Source: Hemerocallis citrina
Taxonomy: Eukaryota > Streptophyta > Magnoliopsida > Asparagales > Asphodelaceae
Reading direction: 5' to 3'
Length of the DNA stretch: 64,000 nt
Assembly (NCBI GenBank): GCA_017893485.1
Contig: CM030363.1
Location: 108,123,073 to 108,187,072, forward strand
Numbering within the stretch: position 1 is the first letter of the stretch; each line of letters starts with the position of its first letter. Positions 31,376-42,778 of the stretch are shown here, in pieces. The notes below the pieces were generated by a model. It was not told the DNA's origin, made no database searches, and saw nothing but the letters and a program-made list of their open reading frames with translations. A program made the position numbers and the translations under genes.

Positions 31376-31827
31376 GAAAGTTAATGGCCAATGGCATTAA
31401 TAGTAAATAATGTGAATATGTGTATAAGTGTGATGGGGGGCCCACGGGAACAGTAATAGTAAATAATGTGAATATGTGTATAAGTGTGATGGGGGGCCCA
31501 CGGGAACAGTGAACAGCAGGTGTGTGCTGCTGTGTTTCTTGTGGCGTAAGAGATCGCTGACGTGGCAGTTTGTGTTGGGGCCCTTATGTGCAGGTGAGGA
31601 GAAACAGCAGCTTGTGCTACTGTCGTTACTTGTGCCACGTGGGCATGGGGCCCACCATTGTGGCTCTGTGCTTACGGAAGCAAGAGAGAAAGTGTATGCA
31701 TATAATCCCATATCGGGAATTGCACTAGAAATAATTAAATATAAATATAATAGCCTATGATCAAGAGTCACCAATCCGGTTAACCACCTTTTAAGAGGCA
31801 GCCTATGGTGGGCAGTTGTACTATATC
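31140..31827 (+). repeat. Right LTR of the TRIM-like element, rearranged and truncated
   Basis: It starts TGTAATAACATCCCG (3-nt duplication relative to the left LTR). It is expanded by TA runs, holds a palindromic copy of its own tip (31227-31320) and a tandem duplication of about 60 bp (about 31395-31510, ending GGGGGGCCCACGGGAACAGT). Homology stops near 31827, so the TATA box and 3' end are missing. Confidence 0.7.
31180..31372. repeat. Long TA-rich palindrome built on the LTR tip
   Basis: TAACATCCCGTAATTTCAAG and the next ten bases (31227-31256) reappear as a perfect reverse complement at 31291-31320. TA runs lie between and on both sides, so nearly the whole segment can fold back on itself. 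Both arms lack one A that the two genuine LTR starts have. Confidence 0.85.
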
Positions 31828-32520
31828 TTGCCATGCTGAGCTCCTCAGTCAGAAAATATTTTTTTTATCAAATTGGAGTAGTTCACTTTCCCTAAGGTTG
31901 ACTGACTTCGGTAGGAGGAAGATTTTTTTCGGTTGTGTAAGTTTGAACTAGCCATCCTGCAACAAATCAAACAAAATACATCTAATTAATATGATCTGCG
32001 ATCTTCATGTGCATACAAGAATTAGTATCCCCATCTACTACATAATCAAAAAGCTTAAAGAATCATATGTTCCTGCAAAAGCAACTGTCTTTCACCAAAT
32101 CAACACATTTTCCACACCCAATCTACAGATCTTCACCCCCAAAAAAGTAACAAATGTTCAAGTGATTACATCTACAATCATCAACATCTAAAAATGGTCA
32201 AGTCATTACATCTTCACCCAAAAAGGCAAGAAAATCATTTAAAGTAATAAACAGGGCCCAGTCATTAAATCTACAATCATCAACATTCATTAGCTCCTAG
32301 ACCATGAGGAGGAGAAAAAATTCACCTTGACATTGATCTTGATCAGGCAGATGATGAAATCTCCAAGATTTTTCGCCAAATCTCTCTAATTTTTCCACTT
32401 AAACTTTCTTACTATTTTCACTCATTGTCTTAGGCCCTATATATAAAGGTTATCATAAGGGTATTTTAGTCACTAAAAAATTGACACATCAGCACTTTTT
32501 TCAGATAACAAGCAAAATTT
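31828..32520 (+). other. MULE right subterminal non-coding region
   Basis: No gene seen. It contains short imperfect repeats of the type AAGTCATTACATCTACAATCATCAACAT (about 32160, 32200 and 32255). It leads into the right TIR. Confidence 0.5.
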
Positions 32521-32646
32521 GACGGAGTATGCCTTACTTCCTAACAGAGCAAACTTAAGTAGGGTTTTCTGCCAAAAAAAAAAAAACAACTGAGTAGGGT
32601 TTTCTGCCAAACGAGTAAAACTCAGTAGGGTTATCTGAAATTTACC
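32521..32646 (-). repeat. MULE right terminal inverted repeat
   Basis: Read on the minus strand it starts GGTAAATTTCAGATAACCC and repeats GGCAGAAAACCCTACT twice. It pairs with 23318-23430. An A-run near 32574-32586 differs from the left TIR. Confidence 0.8.
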
Positions 32647-32656
32647 ATTAAAATTA

Positions 32657-34183
32657 ATGAAGGAGAAAAAGAAGAAGATGATATTGATGATGATGATGAT
32701 GATGATGATGTGATGATGGACGGTAATGATGGACAGATAATTTAGTAATTAAACTAAAATGATAGGGGTATTTTAGATATTTTACACAAAAGTTAACAGC
32801 GTCATAACAGAGTAGGCTAGAATGCCAAAAAAGCTTGTCTTCTATGTGTTTCACACAAAAGTTTCTGTTCTTAAATCGCTTGTCTTCCTAGTCTTTTCTT
32901 ACCATTTCACTAAACATGTTCTTTCCTACTGTAAATGCTAGAGCTACAGTACTTCTGTTAAGTTAAATTTATTAGACACATTGATGTTTATGCACATAAC
33001 CACATATGTAACGAGTTTATAATCAGGTCACCTTTATACATATATACTGATTATAACTTCAATTTGGTTGGAGGATTGTGGGGGAAAGGTTGGAGTACAG
33101 AGTACTTACCAGGGCACCTTGCAGCTTTGATGTTTCTATCATACTTAAAATTTAGCATATGGGGTTTAATTTACTGGAATTTGGATCGTAAGATTTGTTC
33201 AAAACAATCAACTCCATTGCTTTATATTATACAAATAAAACGTGCGAAAAAGGCAGTAAATTAGTTCAAGTCCATTAAATTTTCTTTATTTGGTACTCTT
33301 GTATTACATCTTTCTTCTGAATTATGTAAAAGTAGTTTGCAAATATAGCATTTTACATCCCTTCCATAGCTCTCAAGAGAAACAACCACTATGTCGCCAG
33401 CTTATAATTATTGATCACTGTCGAATCGAGTTCAAAATTATTCAATTACCGTGAAGTGGAGGGCGCTTACCAAAATCCTCCCAGGGCATATGGAGCGTCG
33501 TATGCAGCGGACAACAAATTAATAATTTTTACACCCACTCAAGAGCCAGCAATAATTTTAAAATTATGTCACTCAACAGCTTTGTTAGTTCTACTAACCA
33601 AAGAACCCTACAAGGCTACAACTACAATATATCAACCTAATGCAATCATTATGAGATATTTACATTCAAAGGGGATGGTGACCCTATACCAACCTGTCAG
33701 CTTGGTTGGCAAATAAACTAGTGTCATTAGCTATAGCTTAAAATTATGTCACTCAACAGCTTTGTTTGTTTAGGTCCTTTAGGATTAAGTTCAACTAACC
33801 AAAATAACCGTACAATACAATATATCAACCTAATGTAATTATTGTGAGATTTTCACATTCGAAGGGGTTGGTGACCCTATACCAACCTGTCAGCTTGTTT
33901 GGCAAATAAACTAGTGTCATTAGCTATAGCTTAGTTACATGATGCGCTCCAAGTTCTTGATATGTCATTGATGTTTTTCTGCATTGTTTTATAGTTTTTG
34001 TGTCGGTGTAACAATGACTGAGAGTTTATAAAAAATCTGAAATAAAAATAACTGTGTGTCTGCATCAAGGGCTTTAAGGAATGGATAATTAAGTATTAAT
34101 GCTTTGTTTGGTATTGCTATAAACGAAAAATGTTTTTGCTGAAAAGTGTTGTTACAAAAAATGATGTTAAAAAAAATTATATT
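32657..34183. other. Unassigned DNA between the MULE and element A, with GAT microsatellite
   Basis: A GAT/GATGAT microsatellite lies at about 32676-32719. The rest is AT-rich with no convincing ORF; open frames at 33064-33264 and 33411-33716 have no recognised domain. A 180-bp direct duplication occupies 33558-33932. Element A begins at 34184. Confidence 0.5.
33558..33932 (+). repeat. Two-copy tandem duplication, about 180-bp unit
   Basis: Copy 1 starts TTAAAATTATGTCACTCAAC at 33558 and copy 2 at 33738. Both end CATTAGCTATAGCTTA. Copy 2 has a small insertion (TTTAGGTCCTTTAGGATTAA near 33768) and several substitutions, so the duplication is not recent. Confidence 0.85.
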
Positions 34184-34768
34184 TGATGTGGGTGTAAATT
34201 ACCGCTAATTGGGGCCGTACAACTCCTGCACGAATCTCGGAGTTCCTAGAGGCAAAACGGTACCTTCGTCATAGCTACAGGCCCACGACAAGAATAAGGG
34301 CTGTTCTCAGACCCACCATCTCAACTCAGTCGATGAGTGAGATCGATTTGCTTCCCAGGTAGGGGAAATTTACCAGCATGGCAATCAAATCCCTCAAAAT
34401 AGAGATATATTAACTGATTGGATCTCTTGATCAGAGGGATCTTCCAAATCAGTTAGAAAATATTCCCAAAACTGTTCCACATCATGCCTATATATACATC
34501 CCCTCCCCCTCCATTACCTGGTAATGAACTTTTGTTCACTAAAACCCTGTTAATACTGCATAGTTACTAACTTGATCGTCGGAGGGTCTGCCGCTTGGAA
34601 AAACTCCATGTGTTTCAGGCTTGTCTTGCAGGTTTTCGGCGGTATCTCAGCCATCCATCCATAAACATTAGCCTCACATCAGATTTGATCAACATATGAG
34701 ATCTAAGGTTTCTCCTTATATAAAAAAACTCATTATCCAGTTGCTCCCACACAGAAAAAATAGCATTA
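34184..34768 (+). repeat. 5' LTR of element A (about 585 bp)
   Basis: It starts TGATGTGGGTGTAAATTACC and ends at TAGCATTA, immediately before GATTGGTGTCG. Its ends and overall order resemble the LTRs of element B (start TGATATGGC, end TAGCAGCAACA). A TATATATACA promoter box lies near 34490. The right end has TA instead of CA, probably by mutation. Confidence 0.7.
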
Positions 34769-34770
34769 GA

Positions 34771-34788
34771 TTGGTGTCGTATGTAGGA
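34771..34788 (+). promoter_or_regulatory. Primer-binding site of element A (mutated)
   Basis: TTGGTGTCGTATGTAGGA sits just after the LTR, matching the site TTGGCACCGTCTGTGGGA of element B with several transitions. The tRNA was not identified. Confidence 0.5.
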
Positions 34789-34854
34789 AAGTACAGAGCC
34801 ATCCCTCTGGTCAGACCTCGAGGTTAGAAAACACTTCTAACCATCAACCCGAGA

Positions 34855-36676
34855 ATGAAGAAGGCAACAGCCACAAGTCGCCAGGCAGATCTGCCTCCTC
34901 CTCCACTGTTGCACCCCTCCCTTAGCAAGCCTGCAACTCAAGTGTCACAGCGGCGACGTTCACGACCACAGCTAGGATCCCCCTCCTCCCGAAGGCGAGG
35001 GTCTTGTCCACACTACCTCTCCCTCGATCGACCCTAAAGCGGGACCCCTTTGACAACAAGACCTCTGATTCGTCCTGAACAACTACCAGTAAGAGGAAGA
35101 CCTCCACCACCGAATTGAGCAAAATCGATCCTGAAATAGAGGCCCCCGTTCGGAGCATCAAGGAAGCCGCATGAGCCTTCCCCATCGCAGGAAAAAGGCC
35201 CCCAGAGATCGCTCTCCCCTTGAGGGCAAAGGTGCGAACGAAGCCCTACTCCCGTCAGCCAGCAAGCCCCGAGTGGCAACAGGGAGCAGTCAACCCCTGT
35301 CACTAGAGCTGAATTCCAAGACTTCAGGAACAACATTCTACAAGCCATTCGGGGAGAGCCAGGAGGGGATCGTCGTTTTGAAGACCACCACACCGGTGTC
35401 ATCCACATTGACGAGTCCTATGGTTCTACCTGATCCGAGAGGGACGAGAAGATACAGTTCTAAAGTGCCACCAAGAGATGGAAGATTACATCGCCCGGAT
35501 ATGGCAAAAGGAGAGGCAGCAAAGTAGGGGGTACCGACCCAATTGGCCTCCATTTGCCCCTTTCATCCTCGAAACCCCGGTCCCGAGAGATTTCAAGCCT
35601 CCCGCCTTCGAGTCTTATAATGGCGAGTCCAGCCCGGCGGATGACATTAAGAGTTTTAAAACTCTCATGATGATTCACAATGCCTCAGATGCAGTCTTTT
35701 GCAGGAATTTTCCACCACACTTTGAGGCTCAGCAAGAGAATGGTATTCCCGGCTCGCCCCGTGCTCCATCTACTCCTTCAACCAGCTTGAGAAGAGCTTC
35801 CTTACGCACTTTGTAACCAGTCATGAGCTGGAGAAAACGAGCGCCTCCCTACTAGACATAAAGAAAAAGGATGGAGAATCGCTTAGAGAATTCGTCCATA
35901 GATACCCTCTCTTGATTCCAGAGTCGCAACAGCTGCCTTCAGGCACAACGTTTGACATGATTTCCTCAAAACACCCCTCACCAAGAAGCCGCCCTCGGAC
36001 TTCTTCGACCTCCTCGTCCAAAGTGAAAAATATATATAGGAAAAAGAGGCCCTTCATCCCGGAGTGCATAAGGAATCATTGCCCAAGGGAAAGTGGAAGG
36101 TTGGCAGCATCGAGGCTCCTAAGAAGTTCCAAAAGAACACTTTCGGTTAGAAGAGTTGGCCCCGCTATGCCTTGGTTCGAAAAGTTTACTCCACTCAACG
36201 CTAGCATCTCGACAGTGCTAATGGAAGTGAAGGAAGATGGAATCCTCTGTCCCCCACCTCAAATGCATACCCTCGGGAAAAAGAGGGATAAAAGGTTATA
36301 GTGTTAGTTCCTCTGCGATCACGGACACAAAATCAATGAATGTTGGGCCTTTAAGGACGATATCAAATCCTTGATCCAACGAGGTTATTTTTCAAAGTTC
36401 ACGCAGAACGAAAAAGTGGTTCCTCCTCAGATCAGGGGCCTAATAAGCGATTGGAGAAGGATCCCAAATCCCAGGGATCAGGACCGATGGCCGTCTTCCA
36501 TTCTATACAAGGGGGCCCTAAGGGGAGAGTCTAACTCTTTTAGAGAGGCATTTGTTCGTGAGGTAAACTTGGTGCACTACTGTCGTCCTCCGAGTAGCTC
36601 GGGGATGCCTATCTCTTTTTCAGATGAAGATTTGGAGGGTGTTTTCACCCCCTCATTGCGATGCCTTAGCGATTAG
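34855..36676 (+). pseudogene. gag: Element A gag, broken Tat-type
   Basis: Frames 34855-35037, 35171-35527, 35478-35816, 35912-36301 and 36371-36676 together cover a Tat-lineage gag. They show a Ser/Arg-rich N-terminus, the capsid part with FKPPAFESYNGE, DDIKSFKTLMMIHNASDA, the segment KNIYRKKR and, at about 36310-36370, a DHGH....C knuckle region followed by the SLIQRGYFSKF linker. At least four frameshifts or stops separate the pieces. It parallels the better preserved gag of element B (49235-50430) domain by domain. Confidence 0.75.
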
Positions 36677-37185
36677 CCTTTGCATGGCGAACCATGAAGT
36701 TTGTCGGATCTTGGTTAATAATGACAGCTCGTTACTATCCTCTTCCTAGAGGCTTTCGTAGGCCTCAAACTGTCCCAAGAGAGGCTTAAGCCCGTTGTTT
36801 ATACCCTCCATGGTTTTTTTGGGAGCCGATCTAGATTGAGGGGATCCTCACCCTCGATGTGACAGCAGAGAATGCCCCGACAATCCGTACTAAACCCATG
36901 GAATTTATGATTGTCATGTCAAGGCTGCTTACAATGCTATCTTCGGACGGCCCAGCTTAGCGTTACTTCAGGTCATTGATTCGGCCTACCATATGAAGAT
37001 AAAGTTCCCTATCATAGTAGCTTCAGAATGGTAAGGGGTAGCTAAGAGGCAGCCCGAACATGCTACACCGCTATAGTGAGGAGCTCACTTCTCCCCCTTG
37101 ATGCGATAGAGCCCCCCCTCAGAGAGGAGCCTAATCAACTCCAAACTCGTTGACAACATGGAAGAAGTCCCATTCTCGGAGGACA
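36677..37185 (+). pseudogene. Element A protease remnant
   Basis: Scattered frames recall a Tat protease: LAFAWRT-type start, a LIMTARYYPL stretch where the active site should be, LTLDVTAENAPTIRTKPMEFMIV, and an AYNAIFGRPSL-like stretch near 36930-36960. The active-site motif is not intact. Element B is inserted at its 3' edge (TSD CCAAG at 37186-37190). Confidence 0.55.
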
Positions 37186-37190
37186 CCAAG

Positions 37191-37791
37191 TGATATGGCT
37201 AAAAATGAGATTAAATCGGGGCCGTTCAAATCGGACACGAATCTTAAAGCTCAGGGGTAAAACGGTAATTTCACCTACAAACGGGTCTGAAATGGGAACT
37301 GGATCTTTCTTCAAGACCCAATAACCCACGAACAGATCCACCTCAACTGGGTACGGGTCCTAACCCGAAATGAACCTGGTCCAGCAGGATAGAATTAGGG
37401 TTTCTGATTAATCCAAATCAACGACCCTGATTCATATCTATCCTTTCACTGGGAATTAGGGATTACATTCCTTATCTGATCACAGGGATTACATTCCTAA
37501 TCTGATCCCTAAGGCGACTATAAATACCCCCCATCCACCACCATTAAGAGGAAATCAATACTTTTTCAGTTTAAGTTCTTGCTTAATCATTCAGATTACT
37601 GACAAGAGCATCGGAGGGTGCGTCGCCAGGATCCATCCCGGTGTCTCGCACTTTTTGCAGGTTCGCAGCAGCGGCAAGAGACCAAGTCAACATATTGGTG
37701 AAGGTCAACAGGTCAACATGTTTGTTTTATCGTTTTCTCCAAGAATCCACAAATTCATCTGTTTGCTCCCACACCGAAATTAGCAGCAACA
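37191..37791 (+). repeat. 5' LTR of element B (601 bp)
   Basis: TGATATGGC...GCAACA. TATAAATACC near 37518. The sequence GGGTCTGAAATGGGAACTGG and most of its length match 54762-55361 with few differences. Confidence 0.95.
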
Positions 37792-37793
37792 GA

Positions 37794-37813
37794 TTGGCAC
37801 CGTCTGTGGGAAC
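37794..37813 (+). promoter_or_regulatory. Primer-binding site of element B
   Basis: TTGGCACCGTCTGTGGGAAC follows the LTR by two bases. This form is common in Tat-type elements; I could not assign the tRNA from memory. Confidence 0.7.
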
Positions 37814-37861
37814 CGAAAAAGCAACATGACCTAACTTCATCAACGATACTAGTTTCAAGCC

Positions 37862-38365
37862 ATGCATCCAAAACAGAAGGGGAAGGCAACGGTCTCCAAC
37901 CGAAGAACCACTTCTCTTCCTCCTCTCCCTTCTCCGGTTCAAGGTGCTCCTACTCAACAGGCCCCTCCAGGGTCTCGGGGCCCAGGGGGGCTCCCGTTAG
38001 AGTCGTCCGAAGCAACATCCTCCTCATGACCATGTCGCGGGTCCCAATCCTTCAGTTGAATCTATGGCTTCTCAAAGTCCTCCCGAGCGGGATCTTCGTC
38101 AAGTAATTGCTGACCGCCAAAAGGGGGTCGACCTTAGAACTCGCCTGAATGGATGGCGAGCCTTTGGTCGAGTCCATTAACCCGAGAACTCAGGCGCTTC
38201 AAGAATCTGCCCCCCGACGACCGAGGACTAGAAGATCCCCTCCCTTGAGGAGGCGAAGAGAGTCCCCTCAGCGTCATCGGCGGAGAACTCATTCTCCAGT
38301 AAGCCAAGCCACACATAGGGACCGCCAAGCTGGAGAGGCACCAGTCACAAGGGCAGATCTTCAAG
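37862..38365 (+). pseudogene. gag: Element B gag, N-terminal part (left of insertion C)
   Basis: The frame opens with an ATG at 37862 and a Pro/Ser-rich stretch. It shifts frame at least twice (near 38025 and 38140) and finishes as an Arg-rich segment (RRPRTRRSPPLRRRRESPQ, about 38208-38270) ending ADLQ at 38364. Element C interrupts the codon after this. The frame resumes at 49235 with DFQATVLRALN, in phase across the TSD. It is basic and probably nucleic-acid binding. Confidence 0.7.
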
Positions 38366-41179
38366 TGTAACACCCCGAATTCTAAAATACACTGAATTCG
38401 AGATTCCACAGGATCTTTACGCTTCATTTAGTACAATTTTACAAGGAAATAAAACTTTTTACTTTACATCAGAGTTTACATGAGATCTTTACATTTTACA
38501 TTTTACAGCGGAAGCATATATCACAAATAATTTATAAGTAATGACAGCGGAAGCAATTTACAACATTACACAAAGATATAACAGCGAGTTATTTATGATC
38601 ATCAGTTCTCCTTTAATCTTTATCAAGCCATTTATCCTGCATACAAAACTGTGGGTACGTTAGTTTATTCAACCGACGAAAATTATACATGGGCATCCTC
38701 TCTATGCCAGAAATAGTATAACGATTCTCAATTCTTAACAAAGCACAAACTTTTTCACAAACAAAACTAAAAGGGTCTATCCTGTTGATGTCGTGTTGTG
38801 ATTATGCACTTAGTCCTTAATGCAGTTATTATATTATATGACACTAATGCGCACTTGTTCGGATTCTATGTATCCCATACTACATAGGTCGAGGGCAAGC
38901 CCTTAATCGTACTTCATTTTATAGGGTTCAATCCCTCGCCATGACTTAATCTACTACGGTAACTACAGTAAGTATCTTAGATATTCTATGATCTACGAGC
39001 CTATGTCCAGGCAGCCTGGAGGAGAATCCCACGCACTGACACGACGCATCGAGCAGGCAACCTATGGATAATTCAGCCTCCACCATGGAACAATGGCACC
39101 ACCCATAGCCACTCAAACATCCCACAAGCGTCGCCACCGGGACGATAATTCTGGAGTAGTGCCTACGCCATGTCTTGACGCATCAAGCAGGCAGCCTGGG
39201 GAATCACACTCACACCGCCAATCCGATGGCCCTCATACTCGTATTTTTCTCTTACTTTCATCACATCTCCACTATGTATCTAGTCTTTATTTTATTATAA
39301 TCATGAACAAAATCAAAGCTCTAGAGTTAGCCTCTCCACTATATCGGACTTAATCATTCATTCAACATGACCCAACCTTGGTCTTTCATTTCAAATTCCA
39401 TTTCAATTCATCTCTTTCCAATTGTCGGTGGGAGACTTAGCTACTCTTTAGTTTCAATTTCAATTCACAATCACCAGAATTGGGCCTTTCAAACCCAATA
39501 GTTCATTTTCATAATCACAAATGATTTTCCTTTTCATGTTCACAACTTCCACAATCATACAAACTTTTCACAGGTTCAATAGAATGATTTACTTCATTTC
39601 ATGTACACATTCATGCAAAGGCAAATAGAATTTAGTGCTTCTAAATTGTCACAACAAATAATCATTCAATAATAGTAGATTCATTATCTCTATCATAAAG
39701 CAACTTAGAATTCTGAGATATCAAAAAATAATCTGGACAGTCGACTAAGAGCATACTCAGTCGACTTGTTCAGCTAAAGAAAGTTCTTCAATAAACTGCT
39801 CGGAAGAGTCGACTGCTGCACATGGCCAGTCGACTGTTCTGCAGTGTTCAAATTTAATTATAATTTACGGGGAAGTCGACTGTCATCCGAACCAGTCGGC
39901 TGTTCTGTAGAGTTCAATTGAAACTTTTAATGTTCAGCATAGTCGACTGCTACATATATTCGGTCGACTGGTCAAAGTTAATTTCGAATTAAGGAATATC
40001 TTTTCCTTCTGTTCTTCAATTAGCACACAGCATTTTATTCAACTACAGTATGTTCAATGTCAACATAAACATGCGATTCTTATCCATTTACCAGCATTTA
40101 TCCTTTACACATTATTTATCTACGGAGATAAATATTGATCCTGAATTAACATGCTGGGAAAAGTCAAGATAACGGCACACATTAAAATGCATCATTTCAT
40201 GGAATTTCGAACTGTACATATTTTATTTCATCGTACCAGTCGACTGTCAACACGATCGGTCGACTGTACAGGTAATCTCCAGTTTCTCTAAATGTCTTAG
40301 TTCTTTACCATTCATTCACATTTTCCACCTTATGTATAGCATAGAGGATTTCAATATGACCATCAATTCATCAATCAAATTTTCACATGCATGATAACAA
40401 AACAATCTCAATCATAACATGATTTCTATTCTAGAAGTCATGAGAAATACCCACCTTTTGAAGAAATAAACGAAATCCCGCAAAGCTTCCTAGTGCGATA
40501 GTATGACTCCTCCTCCTTGCTCCATGCCAAAACAAGAATTCCTTCAGTAGTGATGACCGGCCTCCAATAACACTCACTCACAACTCTCTTCTTTCAATAA
40601 AATTTTAGTGTAGAAGACAATTGAGTGAGAGGGGTATTTATACTCAATCTTTGGGTGAGATGGAGGGCTAGGATTTAGTAGATGGTTATAGGATCAAGGG
40701 TTAGGATGAGAGTAAGAGTTGTAGTAACTACCCAAACTCTAGGTAACCACCCATGCACTAACCCCACTTCTTTCAAAACCGGCCAAAATAGTGTGCTCAT
40801 GCACGTGTACGTGCAATGCACGTGTACGTGCAATGCACGTGCATGCACTAGTTCTCTATTTTAAAGTTGTACATTATAAAAAATACTCTTTAAAAAGGTG
40901 TTCCACATTACAAGTTGTAATTAAAATAGAAATAATTCATGGGCTTAAATTGGTGGGCCAAAATAATAGTTTTACAAAAATAAATAAATTAGATTTGGGC
41001 TTATGTTTATTTGAAGATAAGGGCCTTTATAAAAATAATTAAAGAACACATATACATATACATATACTCACCATCCATAATGAAAATAATTATAAGATTT
41101 TATATTACGAAAATTGTACGCGCACACTACGTGAAAAAATAAATAAATAATTTTCATAAATGAAAATCGGGGTATTACA
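38366..41179 (-). repeat. 3' LTR of element C (2814 bp)
   Basis: + strand ends are TGTAACACCCCG and GGGGTATTACA. On the minus strand TATAAATACC is at about 40634-40643, followed by a potential splice donor AAGGTGGGT near 40450. Five pairs of AGTCGACT-type boxes lie at 39739/39759, 39807/39828, 39874/39894, 39941/39962 and 40238/40258. Predicted ORFs in it are not credible genes. Confidence 0.93.
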
Positions 41180-41192
41180 TCACTCCCTCCTT
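41180..41192 (-). promoter_or_regulatory. Polypurine tract of element C
   Basis: On the minus strand AAGGAGGGAGTGA directly precedes the 3' LTR, the usual tract of Tekay/Del elements. Confidence 0.85.
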
Positions 41193-41267
41193 AGAATAGT
41201 TCCGTCCCCGGAACTACAGTCAAGAGCGAGAAACAAAAGCAAGCATAAGAAAATACAAAAATACAAA

Positions 41268-42640
41268 TCAAGCAAAAAGCTCAGGATGATCTCTCAACAT
41301 CCTCTCCTCAGACTCCCAAGTAGCCTCTTCAACCAAATGGTTTCTCCAGACTACCTTGACCATCGGTATCGTCTTATTCCTCAAGACTTTCTCTCGACGA
41401 TCAACAATCTCGATATGATACTCGATGTAATTCAGATCCAACTGCAAACCTTCCGGCACTTCAGGTAAATGATGACTCGGATCTGGAATATAACCTCTCA
41501 GCATAGACACATGAAAGACATTGTGTACCTGAGACAACGCTTCCGGTAACTCAAGCCGGTAAGCAGTTTTCCCGATCCTTTTCAATATCTTGTACGGGCC
41601 TATAAACCTCGGGGCTAACTTCCCACTCTTACCGAAACGGATCACACCTTTACTGGGTGATACCTTCAGAAAGACAAAGTCACCAACCTCAAACTCAAGG
41701 TCCCTTCTCCGGTTGTCTACATAGCTCTTCTGCCTACTCTGAGCTTCTAACAACCTCTTCCTGATCAGATCAATCTTTTCAGAGGTCTGCTGAACAAGCT
41801 CAGGCCCAAACAATTGACGCTCCCCAACATCGAACCAACAAACAAGCATCCTACACTTCCTGCCATACAAAGCTTCGTACGGTGCCATCCCGATGCTAGT
41901 CTGAAAACTGTTGTTGTAGGCAAACTCTACCAAAGGTAAATGCCTTTTCCAACTGCCTCCAAAGTCTAGTACACAACACCTAAGCATATCCTCAAGAATA
42001 CGATTGACTCTCTCGATTTGCCCATCGGTCTGGGGATGAAAGCAGTGCTGAAATCTGTCTTGGTACCCAAAGCTGTCTGAAGACTCCTCCAGAAATGCGA
42101 AGTAAACCGCGCATCTCGATCAGACACAATAGTTGACGGAACACCATGAAGCCCGACGATCTCACCAACATACAACTCAGCTAACTTGTCCATCGAAGCA
42201 GTGAGTTTCATCGCCAAAAAGTGAGCGGACTTGGTTAGTTGATCAACTATAACCTAAATCACATCATTGCCTTTAGGACTCTTGGGCAATCCCGTAATGA
42301 AATCCATTCTGATGTTATCCCACTTCCATTCCGGAATAGGTAACAGTTGTAATAGACCTCCGGGTTTCTGATTCTCAGCTTTGACTTGCTGACAAACCTC
42401 ACACTTTGACACAAATTCAGCCACATCCCGCTTCAAACCTGACCACCAGAAATGTGGTTTGATGTCTTTGTACATCTTAGTACTTCCAGGATGTACCAAC
42501 AAAAGAGTAGCATGTGCCTCCTGAAGAATACTCTCTTTCAGGTCTGCCTCATTCGGAACACACAGCCTCTCTCCAAACCACAGCACTCCATCCTTGATTT
42601 GAAATCCGGGCAACTTGCCAGCACCAACCTGCTCCAACAT
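41268..42640 (-). pseudogene. pol: Element C integrase with chromodomain, broken
   Basis: Minus-strand order: HHCC finger (HFWWSG...CEVCQQVK, about 42375-42480), first catalytic Asp in MDFITGLPKS (about 42270-42300), second in SDRDARFTS (about 42105-42130), a frameshift near 41990, the Glu-containing helix, AYNNSFQTSIGMAPYEALYG, and a C-terminal chromodomain with VVWRNHLVEEATWE (about 41300-41345). A TAG at 42254-42256 interrupts the finger-core junction. The chromodomain probably directs integration to heterochromatin in this group. Confidence 0.9.
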
Positions 42641-42778
42641 CTTCTGAATTTCCGCATCAACCTTCTAACTTGCAATAATCCTTTCGTTCAGTGTCGGTTG
42701 AAGCCTCAACTGAGCTAAAGATGATCCCAAGCCTTGCAGAACAATTTCGATACCAGCCCGATCCAACTCCTCTACCAA

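Larger units (their letters stand above)
30525..31827 (+). mobile_element. TRIM-like retroelement with a 77-bp internal domain, right LTR truncated
   Basis: The left LTR (30525-31062) starts TGTAACATCCCG and ends GGGCGTTACA. Internal bases 31063-31139 hold a PBS near the left end and a purine tract GAAGGAGGGGTGTA at the right end. The right LTR starts at 31140 and is recognisable to about 31827, just before the position of the TATA box. There is no coding capacity. It has the two LTRs, PBS and PPT of a terminal-repeat retrotransposon in miniature, though its LTRs are long for the class. It could also be a deletion product of a larger element. It lies inside the MULE. Confidence 0.7.
23318..32646 (+). 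mobile_element. Full-length MULE DNA transposon (9.3 kb), TSD ATTAAAATTA
   Basis: Inverted termini of about 110 bp both read GG-TAAATTT-AGATAACCCTACT inward and are flanked by ATTAAAATTA at 23308-23317 and 32647-32656. A 10-bp duplication is typical of Mutator-like elements. The interior holds a decayed MuDR-type transposase gene (24729-28768), an LTR-like insert (24238-24716) and a TRIM-like retroelement (30525-31827). The target is AT-rich with ATTAAAATTA-like repeats, so part of the TSD match could be chance, but the TIR boundaries fit it exactly. Confidence 0.85.

Noticed and set aside
22140..33000. An outer inverted-repeat element enclosing the MULE and minisatellite
   Set aside because: Sequences near 22150-22230 and 32750-32870 share a theme (AT-rich with short T-runs) but do not align as reverse complements.
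33064..33500. Possible host exons on the minus strand (two CTG/GTAAGT- or TTG/GTAAGC-like donor sites near 33107 and 33465)
   Set aside because: Only two short stretches with donor-like ends, no acceptors or continuous frame, no recognised protein. Cannot be told from chance.
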